64,000 nt of DNA from Petrotoga mexicana DSM 14811 (lineage in GTDB: Bacteria; Thermotogota; Thermotogae; Petrotogales; Petrotogaceae): positions 55,151-119,150 of the forward strand of contig NZ_AZRN01000001.1 of NCBI RefSeq assembly GCF_002895565.1. The letters run 5' to 3'. Shown in pieces: positions 35,525-45,044 of the stretch (position 1 is the first letter of the stretch; every line of letters starts with the position of its first letter). The notes under the pieces were generated by a model that was not told where the DNA came from, did not search any database, and saw nothing but the letters and a program-made list of their open reading frames with translations. The position numbers and the translations under genes were made by a program.

Positions 35525-36349
35525 TTATTTTTTAACTTCAAAAGGGGTGAAAGCTTGGATACTTCTTAAATATCCAAGAACAATTTCGTTAAATGTCGCA
35601 AATCTTCCAATCTCTTCTTCAGTTTTTACCAACACCTCTTCTTCAAAGTTAGATACAACTTCACCAGTTGGAATAGGTTCACCTTTTCTTATCATCCTGT
35701 GCTTTTCTTTAGCAGAATCCATATCATCTGTATATAATATTTTACCTTCTTTTATAATTGCAAAAGATGACGATATTTCCTCGAGTTCGTATATTTCGTG
35801 AGAAGATATGATTATCGTCTTGTTCGTTTCATTTGCATAATTTCTTAAAATTTTTAAAGCCTCCGATCTTATAACGGGATCAAGGTTCTGAGTTGGTTCA
35901 TCTAAGAGCAAAAGATCGGCGTTACTGGATATTGTTAGTGCCAAATAAAACAATGTTTTCATACCCATTGAATATCTTTCCACTTTTTGGTTTATGTCGA
36001 AGTTGTAATGTAAAACAAAATTAGAAAATGTTTCCTCATTGAAGTTAGGATACAACATACCCCAAATTTTCAGGTAATCACTTCCTTTAAAATTAGAAAA
36101 TGTCAATCTATCTTCTGTCATTACTGAAACCTTTGTTTTTATCTTAGGGGTTATTTTTTCAGAAAAAAGCTTTATCTCACCGTTGTTTGGTTTCAACTCC
36201 CCGTATAGACATCTCAAAGTTGTTGTTTTCCCTGCACCATTGGGACCTATTAGAGAAAAGATTTCACCCTCATTTACATTAAAATTGATCTTGTTCAATA
36301 TCGGTTTTGAATTGAAACTTTTAACTAAGTCTTTCACTTCTACTATCAT
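35525..36349 (-). CDS. ABC transporter ATPase of the GntR-linked operon
   Basis: 274 residues. Walker A GPNGAGKTT, signature RYSMGMKTLFYLALTIS (SMGMK in place of SGGQ), Walker B LLLLDEPTQNLDP and switch SSHEIYELEEIS. The long C-terminal tail and the pairing with a small permease and a YtrA-type GntR regulator resemble the Ytr/Bcr groups that respond to envelope stress or cell-wall antibiotics. It overlaps the permease by 4 bases. Confidence 0.87.
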   Translation of the reverse strand: MIVEVKDLVKSFNSKPILNKINFNVNEGEIFSLIGPNGAGKTTTLRCLYGELKPNNGEIKLFSEKITPKIKTKVSVMTEDRLTFSNFKGSDYLKIWGMLYPNFNEETFSNFVLHYNFDINQKVERYSMGMKTLFYLALTISSNADLLLLDEPTQNLDPVIRSEALKILRNYANETNKTIIISSHEIYELEEISSSFAIIKEGKILYTDDMDSAKEKHRMIRKGEPIPTGEVVSNFEEEVLVKTEEEIGRFATFNEIVLGYLRSIQAFTPFEVKK

Positions 36350-36945
36350 TTTTGTACACCTCTTTTTTCAAACAGATATAAAGATAAGAGTAAAAGAAAC
36401 ACAGAAAATATCAAACTTGCCCAAACATTTCCTTGGTTCGACGGGCTAATATATTTGTAGGGATTTACAGCATAACTGGAACCAATTTTCCCAAGTATCC
36501 AATCAGCGATCAATATCAAAAATGGTATTCCAAATGTATCTCCCCCTAATGTAACAGAGATTATAATAATGGCAAAATAAGCCGTTGCAAATATTATGAC
36601 ACTCAAGATCTTTAAAAGTGCTATTGATAAGTACAAACTTCCAAAGTTAAAAAAGGCTAGCCCGATAGAACTAGGTATAACTATCAATAGTAGGGAAAGT
36701 ACATAAGATGAGAAAAATACCTCTCTGTATGAATAAGGAAGGGATATTATAAGGGAGAACTTTCCGTTTCTTAAATCATGTCCGATCATGTTTGTAAGGA
36801 AAAGGAATATGAAAAATAACGTTAAAAACGGTATATCAAAGGTTATGAAAAATAAAAAAATCAAAGAGAATATAAATATTCTTCCACTTTTTTCAGTAAA
36901 CTCTTTTTGAAAATAAACTTCCAACTTATTCAGAAAATTGACCAT
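36346..36945 (-). CDS. ABC transporter permease of the GntR-linked operon
   Basis: 199 residues with five or six membrane helices and little else. RNGKFSLIISLPYSYREVFFSSY after helix 2 resembles the ABC-2 amphipathic motif. It overlaps the GntR gene by 20 bases and the ATPase by 4. Confidence 0.8.
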   Translation of the reverse strand: MVNFLNKLEVYFQKEFTEKSGRIFIFSLIFLFFITFDIPFLTLFFIFLFLTNMIGHDLRNGKFSLIISLPYSYREVFFSSYVLSLLLIVIPSSIGLAFFNFGSLYLSIALLKILSVIIFATAYFAIIIISVTLGGDTFGIPFLILIADWILGKIGSSYAVNPYKYISPSNQGNVWASLIFSVFLLLLSLYLFEKRGVQK

Positions 36946-37294
36946 CTTTCCAAACCTCCTCCAAAATTAATTTTATAGTTTCTAAGTCTATGTCTTCCTT
37001 TTTTAATTTTTCTACACAATTTCTAATCTCATCAACAATGCCTTTTTTTAAATCTATATTCTTTGAAACAAAAAAACCTATTCCATGTTGGGCTTCTATG
37101 TATCCTGATGTTTCTAACTTGTCTAAAGCTTTTAAAATCGTGTTGATGTTGACTTTGAAAACTGTACTCAACTCCCTAACAGGTGGTAATTGATCACCTT
37201 CTTTTAGATTTCCCATAATTATTTCCTTTTTTATTTGGTTCATTATTTGTAAATAAGATGGTATCCCACTGTGTTTATCTACTTCATACAGCAT
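36926..37294 (-). CDS. GntR-family regulator, YtrA type
   Basis: 122 residues. A winged helix (residues 8-75: GIPSYLQIMNQIKKEIIMG, LPPVRELSTVFKVNINTILKAL, GYIEAQHGIGFFVS) is followed by a short dimerisation helix of about 45 residues, with no large effector domain. This is the YtrA subfamily, which usually represses its own ABC operon. Two perfect 7-bp dyads at 38301 and 39706 over the -10 of upstream promoters are likely operators. It starts 13 bases after the DUF4097-like gene. Confidence 0.9.
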   Translation of the reverse strand: MLYEVDKHSGIPSYLQIMNQIKKEIIMGNLKEGDQLPPVRELSTVFKVNINTILKALDKLETSGYIEAQHGIGFFVSKNIDLKKGIVDEIRNCVEKLKKEDIDLETIKLILEEVWKDGQFSE

Positions 37295-37307
37295 ATTTAC
37301 AACCCTT

Positions 37308-38276
37308 TCAATATTTTTTTCTTCTGATCTTAATTCTGCCTTGGGTATCGAGCTTTAACCTTCCTTCATTATCCGAAGGTTCTAGAAGTTCTAGATCACC
37401 ATAAGCCCCTTTAATTGATAAATACCTCGTACCTACCCATTTATCCATGTATTTTATGGTACCTGTCAATGTTGCGCCGTTAATATAAATATGTTCTGCG
37501 TTAATTACTGAGAGATCAATTTCCATACCAGCACCGTTTAGTGTTAACTCACTTGCATCTACTAAGCCATGCCAACTAATCCCTGATGCATTAATTTCAG
37601 CTTGGTCTACGTGTACATTACCACCTAAACTTAAACCTGCAGAATTTATCGAAAGATTACTCGCTTCAAGTGTTACATTGAAATCAAGCCCAGTGGTATT
37701 TAAATCAAAATTTTCTAATTCTAAATTCCCTACTACATTTAAACCTGTTGAGTTTATTCTTATGTTCTTGTAGGGTACTTTTGAGCCAATTACTATGATA
37801 TATTTTTGATCTTGAACGTCTGATGTTAAAGTTAAAGTATCTTCATTTCTCATACGATTAATTTGACTAGGAATGTAGATCTGATCAGACGTTTCATCAA
37901 AAATTATTTCATAATTTATTCCTTCAATTTGTAAATTTTCAGCCCTTTCTATGTAGATATCAGGTTGGATTTCTTCAGTATTAGAATTGTAGCTATAACC
38001 GTTTTGGTTATATTCTTCCCAGTTGAAAATATTATTCCATAAATTATCCCAATCTATATGCGAGTCTATAAAATAAGAAAATATACTTGCTGGTATCACA
38101 AATAAAACTACCGCTAAAATAACAAACAAAATTTTAAAGCTTTTCAGGTTAAGAGCCAGAAAAACAATCGCAACTGTCGAGAAAATGATTTTCAAAAAGA
38201 AGGAAGGTATAAAAAGAGCCGAAATACCGAAAACAGCTGCAAAGACAAGCTTTAACAAATAATTGTACCTGGACAT
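37308..38276 (-). CDS. Membrane protein with DUF4097-like beta-repeat domain, copy 2
   Basis: 322 residues. Three hydrophobic helices at residues 8-75 are followed by a low-complexity linker (NQNGYSYNSNTEEIQPDIYI) and a right-handed beta-repeat region (residues 130-290) with phrases such as IRINSTGLNVVGNLELENFD and LSINSAGLSLGGNVHVDQAE. The pattern resembles the DUF4097 putative adhesin domain often found with PspC/GntR/ABC stress operons. The C-terminus is basic (IRRKKY). Function unknown. Confidence 0.7.
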   Translation of the reverse strand: MSRYNYLLKLVFAAVFGISALFIPSFFLKIIFSTVAIVFLALNLKSFKILFVILAVVLFVIPASIFSYFIDSHIDWDNLWNNIFNWEEYNQNGYSYNSNTEEIQPDIYIERAENLQIEGINYEIIFDETSDQIYIPSQINRMRNEDTLTLTSDVQDQKYIIVIGSKVPYKNIRINSTGLNVVGNLELENFDLNTTGLDFNVTLEASNLSINSAGLSLGGNVHVDQAEINASGISWHGLVDASELTLNGAGMEIDLSVINAEHIYINGATLTGTIKYMDKWVGTRYLSIKGAYGDLELLEPSDNEGRLKLDTQGRIKIRRKKY

Positions 38277-38300
38277 TTACAATCACCCCCAATGTTTTGT

Positions 38301-38340
38301 TGTTATATTTAACTATAACACATATTGTATAAAAAGTCAA
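38301..38340 (-). promoter_or_regulatory. Promoter with putative GntR operator, copy 2
   Basis: Minus strand TTGACT (38335-38340), 17 bases, TATAGT (38312-38317). A perfect dyad TGTTATA-N6-TATAACA (38301-38320) covers the -10. The position is right for repression by the YtrA-type regulator of the same operon. Confidence 0.7.
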
Positions 38341-38360
38341 CTTTTTGAGTTAAATAATAT

Positions 38361-38576
38361 CTAATACTCTATCAAACTACCTGTTTCTCTTGCTTTGTTG
38401 AAACCAAATCTGAATAACAACAATCCCAAAGGAATCGTCAGTAAACTCATGATGATCAAAACTATTATTTCATTCTTCACATCAACAAAGGTGGCCCCTG
38501 TTAGTAAAGACTTCCTCAATGCACTTAAAGCATACGTGGATGGTATCCCACTATGTTTATCTACTTCATACAGCAT
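38361..38576 (-). pseudogene. Chimera of GntR start and ABC-2 permease tail
   Basis: The first 13 residues (MLYEVDKHSGIPS) are identical to the GntR protein. From there the frame continues as TYALSALRKSLLTGATFVD and LLFRFGFNKARETG, the last membrane helix and end of a DrrB-type ABC-2 permease. 71 residues in all. It is a recombination product at the duplication boundary. It could still be translated but lacks the helix-turn-helix. Confidence 0.75.
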
Positions 38577-38589
38577 ATTTACAACCCTT

Positions 38590-39681
38590 TCAATATTTTT
38601 TTCTTCTGATCTCAATTCTGTCTTGGGTATCAAGGTCCAACCTTCCTTCATTATCCGAAGGTTCTAGAATATCTAGTTCACCAGAAGTCCTGTCAATTGA
38701 TAAATACCTGGTACCTACCCATTTATCCATGTATTTTATGGTACCGTTCAATGTAGTCCCGTCAATATAGATATGTTCTGCGTTAATTACTGAGAGATCA
38801 ATATCCATACTAGTGCCGTCTAGCTTTAACTCTTCGGCATCTACTAAGCCCTCCCAATTAATTCTTGTTGCATCGATTTCAGCATTGCCCACATGTATAT
38901 CACCATCAAAACTTAAACTTCCAGAATCTAGCTTTAACTCTTCGGCATCTACTAAACCCTCCCAACTAGTTCCTGTTGAATCGATTTCAGCGTTGCCCAC
39001 GTGTATCTCACCATCAATATCTAAACTTGTAGAATTTATCGAAAGATTACTCGCTTCAAGTGTTACATTGAAATCAAGCCCAGTGGTATTTAAATCAAAA
39101 TTTTCTACTTCTAAATTTCCCTCTACATTCAAACCTGTTGAGTTTATCCTTATGTTCTTGTAGGGTACTTTTGAGCCAATTACTATGATCACTTTTGGAG
39201 TAAAATTTTGATATTTAATGTGTGATGTTAATGTTAATGTATTTCCGTTTCTCCTATGATTAATTTGACTAGGAATGTAGACCTGGTCAGACGTTTCATC
39301 AAAAATTATTTCTAAATTTATTCCTTCAATTTGTAAATTTTCAGCCCTTTCTATGTAGATATCGGGTTGGATTTCTTCAGTATTAGAATTGTAGCTATAA
39401 TCGTTTTGGTTATAAAATTCTTCCCCATTGAAAATATTACTCCATAAATTATCCCAATCAAGCTGTGAACCTATAAAATTAGAAAATATACTTGCTGGAA
39501 TCACAAATAAAACTACCGCTAAAATAACAAACAAAATTTTAAAGCTTTTCAGGTTAAGAGCCAGAAAAACAATCGCAACTGTCGAAAAAATGATTTTCAA
39601 AAAGAAGGAAGGTATAAAGAGAGCCGAAATACCGAAAACAATTGCAAAGACAAGCTTTAACAAATAATTGTACCTGGACAT
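38590..39681 (-). CDS. Membrane protein with DUF4097-like beta-repeat domain, copy 1 (expanded)
   Basis: 363 residues, close to identical to copy 2 through the membrane helices and first repeats, then carrying an extra repeat unit of about 33 residues: EIHVGNAEIDSTGTSWEGLV and DIHVGNAEIDATRINWEGLV follow each other, each with VDAEELKLD. The extra unit accounts for most of the length difference. It shares the same promoter and dyad. It probably has the same envelope role, unknown. Confidence 0.7.
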   Translation of the reverse strand: MSRYNYLLKLVFAIVFGISALFIPSFFLKIIFSTVAIVFLALNLKSFKILFVILAVVLFVIPASIFSNFIGSQLDWDNLWSNIFNGEEFYNQNDYSYNSNTEEIQPDIYIERAENLQIEGINLEIIFDETSDQVYIPSQINHRRNGNTLTLTSHIKYQNFTPKVIIVIGSKVPYKNIRINSTGLNVEGNLEVENFDLNTTGLDFNVTLEASNLSINSTSLDIDGEIHVGNAEIDSTGTSWEGLVDAEELKLDSGSLSFDGDIHVGNAEIDATRINWEGLVDAEELKLDGTSMDIDLSVINAEHIYIDGTTLNGTIKYMDKWVGTRYLSIDRTSGELDILEPSDNEGRLDLDTQDRIEIRRKKY

Positions 39682-39705
39682 TTACAATCACCCCCAATGT
39701 TTTGT

Positions 39706-39746
39706 TGTTATATTTAACTATAACACATATTGTACAAAAAAGTCAA
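39706..39746 (-). promoter_or_regulatory. Promoter with putative GntR operator, copy 1
   Basis: Minus strand TTGACT (39741-39746), 18 bases, TATAGT (39717-39722), with the same TGTTATA-N6-TATAACA dyad (39706-39725). The spacer is one A longer than in copy 2. Confidence 0.65.
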
Positions 39747-39977
39747 CTTTTTGTGTTTTAATTTTATAATTCAACACCGATCAACAAAACAACAAAAAAT
39801 CCCTTCATCCTCTATCACCCCGCATTAAATCATATTAAATGTCCGTGAAAAAGATTGGTTAGCTCAGAGACATAAATACATTGCAACCAATTCCTTATTT
39901 AAATGACTATTATTTATCATCTAGTACGTAAGTTTCTATTTTTTCTACCCTTACTTTTTGAAAGAGATCCAAAAAAT

Positions 39978-41726
39978 TTATTCCCTCTTCTTTCGTCCGA
40001 TCTCGTTAGCACTTGATAGATAGCTTTCAATTATTCCTTTGAAAGTATCATCTCCGGCCATAAGCTCACTAAAGCTACCTGTCGCTGCAACCGTTCCATT
40101 TTTTAACACAAATACCCTATTTGCAAGACTAATAACATTTGGTTTATGGGAAATAATAATCCCAGAACGTGTGGATAAATAACCTTCAAGTTTTTCAAGT
40201 AAAATACTTTCGTTTATGGTATCTAGATTAGTAAGTGGTTCGTCAACCACCACTACATCTTTTTCAGCGTAAAATAACCTTGCAAGTTGTATCCGTTGTT
40301 TTTCACCGCCCGAAACAAAACTACCTCCTTCTCCTAAAAGTCTTCCTTTTAAATGATCCAATCTAAGATCATCAATTACTTTTTCCAATCGTTTCTCTTC
40401 TAACTTTCTTCCCATAACGATATTGCTTTCAAGCGTTTCATTGAAAATCCCAACAGTTTGAGAGTAATATCCAACATATTTGAACACTGCCAGGGGGTAG
40501 GTCCCTTTTAATTCATTACCTAGGATTCTTACTTCTCCTTCATAGTTTTGCTCTAATCCAAGTAGTATATTGAGTAAAGTGGATTTTCCTTCTCCTGATA
40601 AGCCTACAATAGCAATTGTTTCCCCATGCTGAACTTTTAAGGAAATTTTTTTTAGAAATGTTTTATCAGGTTCAAAGCCAAAACTGACATCTTTCAGACT
40701 ATATACGGGGGCCATTGGAACCGGAAATATTTCATGCTTCGTGTAATTCTTTTGTGCATGTTCTGCTTCGTCGAAATAATTAAGGATGGTATCAAGATTT
40801 GCAGAAACACGTACTGCAATTCGGGCCAATTCCCTAAATAGGTATAAAGGTTCCGTCACAAAGGAAAAATATGTCCACAATGCCCATATTGTTCCAACGG
40901 TCATACGTCCATTAATTACTAAAAAACTTCCATATACCAAGATTATTAGACGAGAAAAATAATCTGGCAGATCAACCATCAATTTGTCAAACCTTGATCT
41001 TGGTATTTCTGCTTCCACCACTGAGTCTGTAATCTTTTGGTATATTCTTTCATATTCATTTTCACGTTTTGATTTTGCTTCTCCAGCAAAGATTTCATGG
41101 AGATTTTCGAAAGTTTCAACTATGAAATTCGTTGCTTGTCTCATTAATTCATACCCTCGGGAGTAAGGGCGATGGCTTACTCGATCAATAATATTTGTGT
41201 ATATACCTACAATCGCCACATTCACCACAAACAAGAAGAAAAAGAATTTACTCCAAGCGAAAACCATTACCAAAATTAGTACCATACGTATAAGCACAAA
41301 AATGTTGCGAATAAAACCATAATCAAGAACGACAAAAGCTTCGTTAAGTTGATTATTAATCAAAGAGGCATAGTATGCCGAACCTTGTTGCTTAAGTTTT
41401 TTCCAAGGGAAAAAGAAAGAGAGTTTGAAAATACGATTTGATAGATCCGCGGCAGCTTTGAATTTTTCACGTAAATAAATTTGGTCGCCAATGTAGGTTA
41501 AGATAAACGAGGCAGTGTATAAGATCGCTAAAAGATAAATGGAGTTCCATTCCATTTGCATATTTATTGTTAACCCGTCTATGATGGTTCTTACCAGCAA
41601 TGGAATGAAAAAACCGAATACAACTGATGATGTTGCAAGGAAGCCACCAATCAATATGGGTATAAGCCTTCGTTTTCCAATCAAAGAATAAAAAGATAAT
41701 ATCTTACGCAAGTTTGTTAAATTCAT
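39978..41726 (-). CDS. ABC exporter, fused membrane and ATPase domains
   Basis: 582 residues. Six helices in the first 310 residues, then the ATPase: Walker A VGLSGEGKST, signature VSGGEKQRIQLARL, Walker B VVVVDEPLTNLD and switch His in SHKPN. This is the half-transporter (MsbA/LmrA-like) type working as a dimer; no peptidase domain. I start at ATG 41726 after GGAGGAG rather than 41753. The residue after the Walker B Asp is Glu, so it is likely active. The substrate is unknown. The 39752-39977 gap before it shows nothing clear. Confidence 0.88.
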   Translation of the reverse strand: MNLTNLRKILSFYSLIGKRRLIPILIGGFLATSSVVFGFFIPLLVRTIIDGLTINMQMEWNSIYLLAILYTASFILTYIGDQIYLREKFKAAADLSNRIFKLSFFFPWKKLKQQGSAYYASLINNQLNEAFVVLDYGFIRNIFVLIRMVLILVMVFAWSKFFFFLFVVNVAIVGIYTNIIDRVSHRPYSRGYELMRQATNFIVETFENLHEIFAGEAKSKRENEYERIYQKITDSVVEAEIPRSRFDKLMVDLPDYFSRLIILVYGSFLVINGRMTVGTIWALWTYFSFVTEPLYLFRELARIAVRVSANLDTILNYFDEAEHAQKNYTKHEIFPVPMAPVYSLKDVSFGFEPDKTFLKKISLKVQHGETIAIVGLSGEGKSTLLNILLGLEQNYEGEVRILGNELKGTYPLAVFKYVGYYSQTVGIFNETLESNIVMGRKLEEKRLEKVIDDLRLDHLKGRLLGEGGSFVSGGEKQRIQLARLFYAEKDVVVVDEPLTNLDTINESILLEKLEGYLSTRSGIIISHKPNVISLANRVFVLKNGTVAATGSFSELMAGDDTFKGIIESYLSSANEIGRKKRE

Positions 41727-41857
41727 TTCTCCTCCTCTATAAGTGGAAATCATGTTTAAAGGAAAAGAGAGGACACTACGCCCTTAGCTAGGTAAACTTA
41801 ATTTAACTCGAGATTAATTAACCCATATTTTCGGGAAAAAATCGGGTTCTCTTTTTC

Positions 41858-43177
41858 TTAATCTAAAACTGCATCTGGATTATTTTCTTCTAGGTTCATT
41901 ACTACTTTATTAAATAGCATTAAAACACAAACGACACATAAAATCAAACCAGATAGAATGAACATAAGTCCTATCCCCCTGTTTTTCCCAACACCTATTA
42001 AAGAGCCAATCCACGTATTCGCTAATGTGCCTCCATCTATAAGAAGTGGATTGAATACTTTTTCTGCCAAAACACCTGATAATACAATTGCAACTGGAGT
42101 TATAATTTTCAAAAGTCCATCTATCACAGCGCCCACTCTACCCAAAACTTTACCCTCAATTTTTAGCTGCATTATGGTACCAAGTGTCGCATTTGTGAAT
42201 GGAACAGGCAACATAAATATGAAAAATCCCACACCAATTATATACCAAAGAGGCGATACACCCATCACACACAAACCTATACCTGATAGTATGAGTCCAG
42301 TAAATATCGCTTTTACCCTATTTTTAATAGTTGGTATAACACTTGCAACTAACCCTCCTAAAACTAATGCTATTCCCGATATGGAATTTACCATCCCATA
42401 AATTACGGAATTATAATTACCCATTATTATTGGTCCCACAAGCACAATACATAAATTAGCTATAAAGTTTAACAGGGCAAATACAGCTATGAGTGAGAAA
42501 AAACCTTGTTTTCCTTTTAAATAGGTAAGGGTATATTTAAAATCATTGATTATATTACCCATATTTACCCTTTTATCTTCGATAACAGGCTGTGGGATTT
42601 TTTGTGATAGGACTGTTCCTATTGCTACAAAGAATGTTATAAAATCGATTGTTAATAAACCTGATAAACCAATTAAAGGGTATAGGGCTCCTGCTACTAC
42701 AGGGGCTATTATATTTTGAATGGAGGGGATTAATTGCATCATTCCATTTGCCCTACCAAGGTTTTTCTTAGGAACAATTTCTGGAATAGAGGCAGTGAAT
42801 GCAGGACCTTGAAACGTCCCAAATACTGCAGATATGAAGTTAATAGGGAAAATCATCCATAGTTTCATTTGCCCCGTTATAAGCAATATGATCATAAACA
42901 TTTTTAAAAGTGCGTCAAATGCGTCTGTGAATATAATTATATTTTTCCTGTTTTTCCTATCAGCGACTGTTCCTGCGATCGGTGCAAAGATTATCCCTGG
43001 TAAAATCCGCATTAAAACAGTCATAGTGAAAGTCATTGCACTTCCAGTTGCTTCTAAAACCCAGACAGATAACCCAAAAGTTGTCAAACCAGAACCTAAA
43101 ATAGAGACGAATTGCCCTATCCAAATTATCATAAATTTTTTCATGGATTTTTCTTGGTCTAACTTTTTTTGATTCAT
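41858..43177 (-). CDS. MFS efflux transporter, macrolide-efflux-like (DHA3)
   Basis: 439 residues, twelve helices. The N-terminus FMIIWIGQFVSILGSGLTTF and the loop GTVADRKNRKNIIIFTDAFDAL match the MefA-like DHA3 group. AGGAGG lies nine bases before ATG. It follows another MFS gene by 48 bases, so the two probably form an operon preceded by module R copy 2. Confidence 0.85.
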   Translation of the reverse strand: MNQKKLDQEKSMKKFMIIWIGQFVSILGSGLTTFGLSVWVLEATGSAMTFTMTVLMRILPGIIFAPIAGTVADRKNRKNIIIFTDAFDALLKMFMIILLITGQMKLWMIFPINFISAVFGTFQGPAFTASIPEIVPKKNLGRANGMMQLIPSIQNIIAPVVAGALYPLIGLSGLLTIDFITFFVAIGTVLSQKIPQPVIEDKRVNMGNIINDFKYTLTYLKGKQGFFSLIAVFALLNFIANLCIVLVGPIIMGNYNSVIYGMVNSISGIALVLGGLVASVIPTIKNRVKAIFTGLILSGIGLCVMGVSPLWYIIGVGFFIFMLPVPFTNATLGTIMQLKIEGKVLGRVGAVIDGLLKIITPVAIVLSGVLAEKVFNPLLIDGGTLANTWIGSLIGVGKNRGIGLMFILSGLILCVVCVLMLFNKVVMNLEENNPDAVLD

Positions 43178-43225
43178 CCCTTTTAACCTCCTGATAATAC
43201 CTTATGAAAACAAGCATTAATTTCA

Positions 43226-44455
43226 CTAATTTGATTCCTCAACATTCTCAATCACTTCTCTCACAGTTCTTATTTTTGTACCAATTTTGATTAATAGAGT
43301 AATAGTAATAATGCTTCCTATAAAGGCTAACAACCAATTGTAGCGAAAACCTATTTGATCCGCAATATAACCACTTACCAAAGGGATAGTGAAACCAAAC
43401 AAGGATCCAGCAGCAGAAATAGCTGAAATATAAGATGCTCTCCTCTCACTTGGAATGAGATCGTGAACCCATACTGAACTTGCACTCTTATCTATGCCCA
43501 ATCCCAATTCTATTAAACTGGCTCCTAAGTAGAAAGCAACAATTGAAGCGTGAGAAGCGATTGTAATAGAACCAATTGCAATTAAACTTTGCCCCATTAT
43601 TGATACTTTCACACCTTCAAAACGCTTTAGAAGTATGCCTGCTAAACTATTTCCAACGGCTAAAACTACAAGAAAAATAGCCATTGTAAAACCTAAGTAT
43701 GCAGTAGGCAATTTAAGCTCTTTGACCATATATAATTGCCATATCATTACAAAGGTCTGAAATGCAATTATTCCTGTCATAGAGTAAATCAAAATTAATC
43801 TCATTGTGGTACTTTTAAAAATATCAATTGTGTTTCGAACAAGGGCTTTCCTAAATGAAATTGCCCTATCTCCGTAATTTTCATTTAAAATGAAAATAAG
43901 AATGATCGATGTCCCAAGTGCCATTATACCAGCAACCAATAAGGGAAAATCCGGACGACCAATTGCAAGAACAGAGGACAATAAAGCTACAATAGCTCCG
44001 AATATTAGTGAAATTGCATTTGCATTCGGAAACACTTTCGCTTTTAAATGTGCTCGACCTTCTTTAGTAATTTCATCTACAAACCAAGCTCCCGGAGTGC
44101 CGCTAATCAATGCAACACCGGCTGCCCAAAATAAAATACTCAAGATAAAAGTGAATAGATTATTTGCTTGGAAAAATACCAGTAAACCAATGGACCATAT
44201 AAAAAATCCTAACACTAACGATCTTTTCCGACCGTATTTATCAGCAATGTTTCCAGTTGGAAAGTCTAATACACTTAACGCTATTGAAGCAATCGCTAAT
44301 ACCTGTCCGATCTGAAATGAGGTTAATCCCCTTATACCCATATGAGCAACATATACAGTGCCGAATAATTTATCAATACTTTCGTAAAGTATAATAATAA
44401 AATAATATTTCATTATTGTAGAGTCAAGTCTGATTGATTTACCAAAACGCCCCAT
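43226..44455 (-). CDS. MFS transporter (DHA1-like)
   Basis: 409 residues, twelve helices. Loop 2-3 GNIADKYGRKRSLVLGFFIW is the conserved MFS motif A; GTPGAWFVDEITKEGR lies between helices 4 and 5, as in several drug or sugar efflux relatives. The stop is separated from the next MFS gene by 48 bases. CCGGAGG is a clear ribosome site. Substrate unknown. Confidence 0.85.
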   Translation of the reverse strand: MGRFGKSIRLDSTIMKYYFIIILYESIDKLFGTVYVAHMGIRGLTSFQIGQVLAIASIALSVLDFPTGNIADKYGRKRSLVLGFFIWSIGLLVFFQANNLFTFILSILFWAAGVALISGTPGAWFVDEITKEGRAHLKAKVFPNANAISLIFGAIVALLSSVLAIGRPDFPLLVAGIMALGTSIILIFILNENYGDRAISFRKALVRNTIDIFKSTTMRLILIYSMTGIIAFQTFVMIWQLYMVKELKLPTAYLGFTMAIFLVVLAVGNSLAGILLKRFEGVKVSIMGQSLIAIGSITIASHASIVAFYLGASLIELGLGIDKSASSVWVHDLIPSERRASYISAISAAGSLFGFTIPLVSGYIADQIGFRYNWLLAFIGSIITITLLIKIGTKIRTVREVIENVEESN

Positions 44456-44628
44456 ACATTTTATCCTCCGGTTTTTATAAAATTACTGCCTTTAAAAATT
44501 CTAAAACTTAATATCTGTTCCCTTTGCCTCCGTTCATCACAGCATTTTCTTTTTCTTATTCAACCATCAGTTTTTTACCAAAGATATCTACGAATGTGAA
44601 ACTTGCTCCCCACCCTTCTAAAGATCTT

Positions 44629-44904
44629 AATTTTATTATATACTTTTTCATATGGTTTTCAACTGTTTTTTTAATTGGCTTCAAATATGCATTGATAAAC
44701 TATTACAGAGATCAGTCAAAAAATAGTTACGTTAAAATATTTACGATTTTTTTGCCGAATATACTGTTTTTGCCATTTCTTTTACTTATTATAAGAGAGT
44801 TATGATATAATGAACTTAAGAAAAAAATATAGAAGCTTCGAGAGTTGTTAATATTCCAAAGAAAAGTTTTTGAAGTGAATTTTATTTTATATTTTTGTTG
44901 CTAG
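44629..44904 (-). repeat. Module R, copy 2
   Basis: It matches copy 1 over the whole promoter-bearing part, with TTACTT-18-TGA-TATAAT (44782-44811) conserved on the plus strand and pointing at csaA. On the minus strand the MKKYIIKL frame runs 31 codons (44556-44651) and ends inside a reversed fragment of the GC-rich repeat (44607-44626). The rest of the 44456-45044 gap holds nothing else clear. Confidence 0.65.
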
Positions 44905-45044
44905 TGAGTAAAGAAAAAAGGGGTTGAGAAATAAACATTAAACTATTGTGTGAAATTGTGAATAAAGAACAGTTTATAAATTCAATTTTGGATTATATAT
45001 CGAAGGTATTTTATAATGAGTTGTAAACAAAGGAGCGAAGGAAG

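Larger units (their letters stand above)
37257..39751 (-). repeat. Tandem duplication of promoter, DUF4097-like gene and GntR 5' end
   Basis: The block 37257-38345 is repeated at about 38539-39751. Both units contain the promoter and dyad, the membrane/beta-repeat gene, the 13-base spacer and the first codons of the GntR gene (MLYEVDKHSGIPS). The second unit is intact. The first one jumps at that codon into the tail of an unrelated permease, marking the duplication junction. Confidence 0.85.

Noticed and set aside
37308..37330. Fusion of the DUF4097-like gene with the GntR gene
   Set aside because: The stop TGA and 13-base spacer are clear, and the GntR gene has its own ATG and an AAAGGG site.
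44524..44805. 93-codon plus-strand frame with hydrophobic stretches
   Set aside because: It runs across module R copy 2 and the reversed repeat. The hydrophobicity comes from T-rich antisense, and no equivalent frame is open in copy 1.
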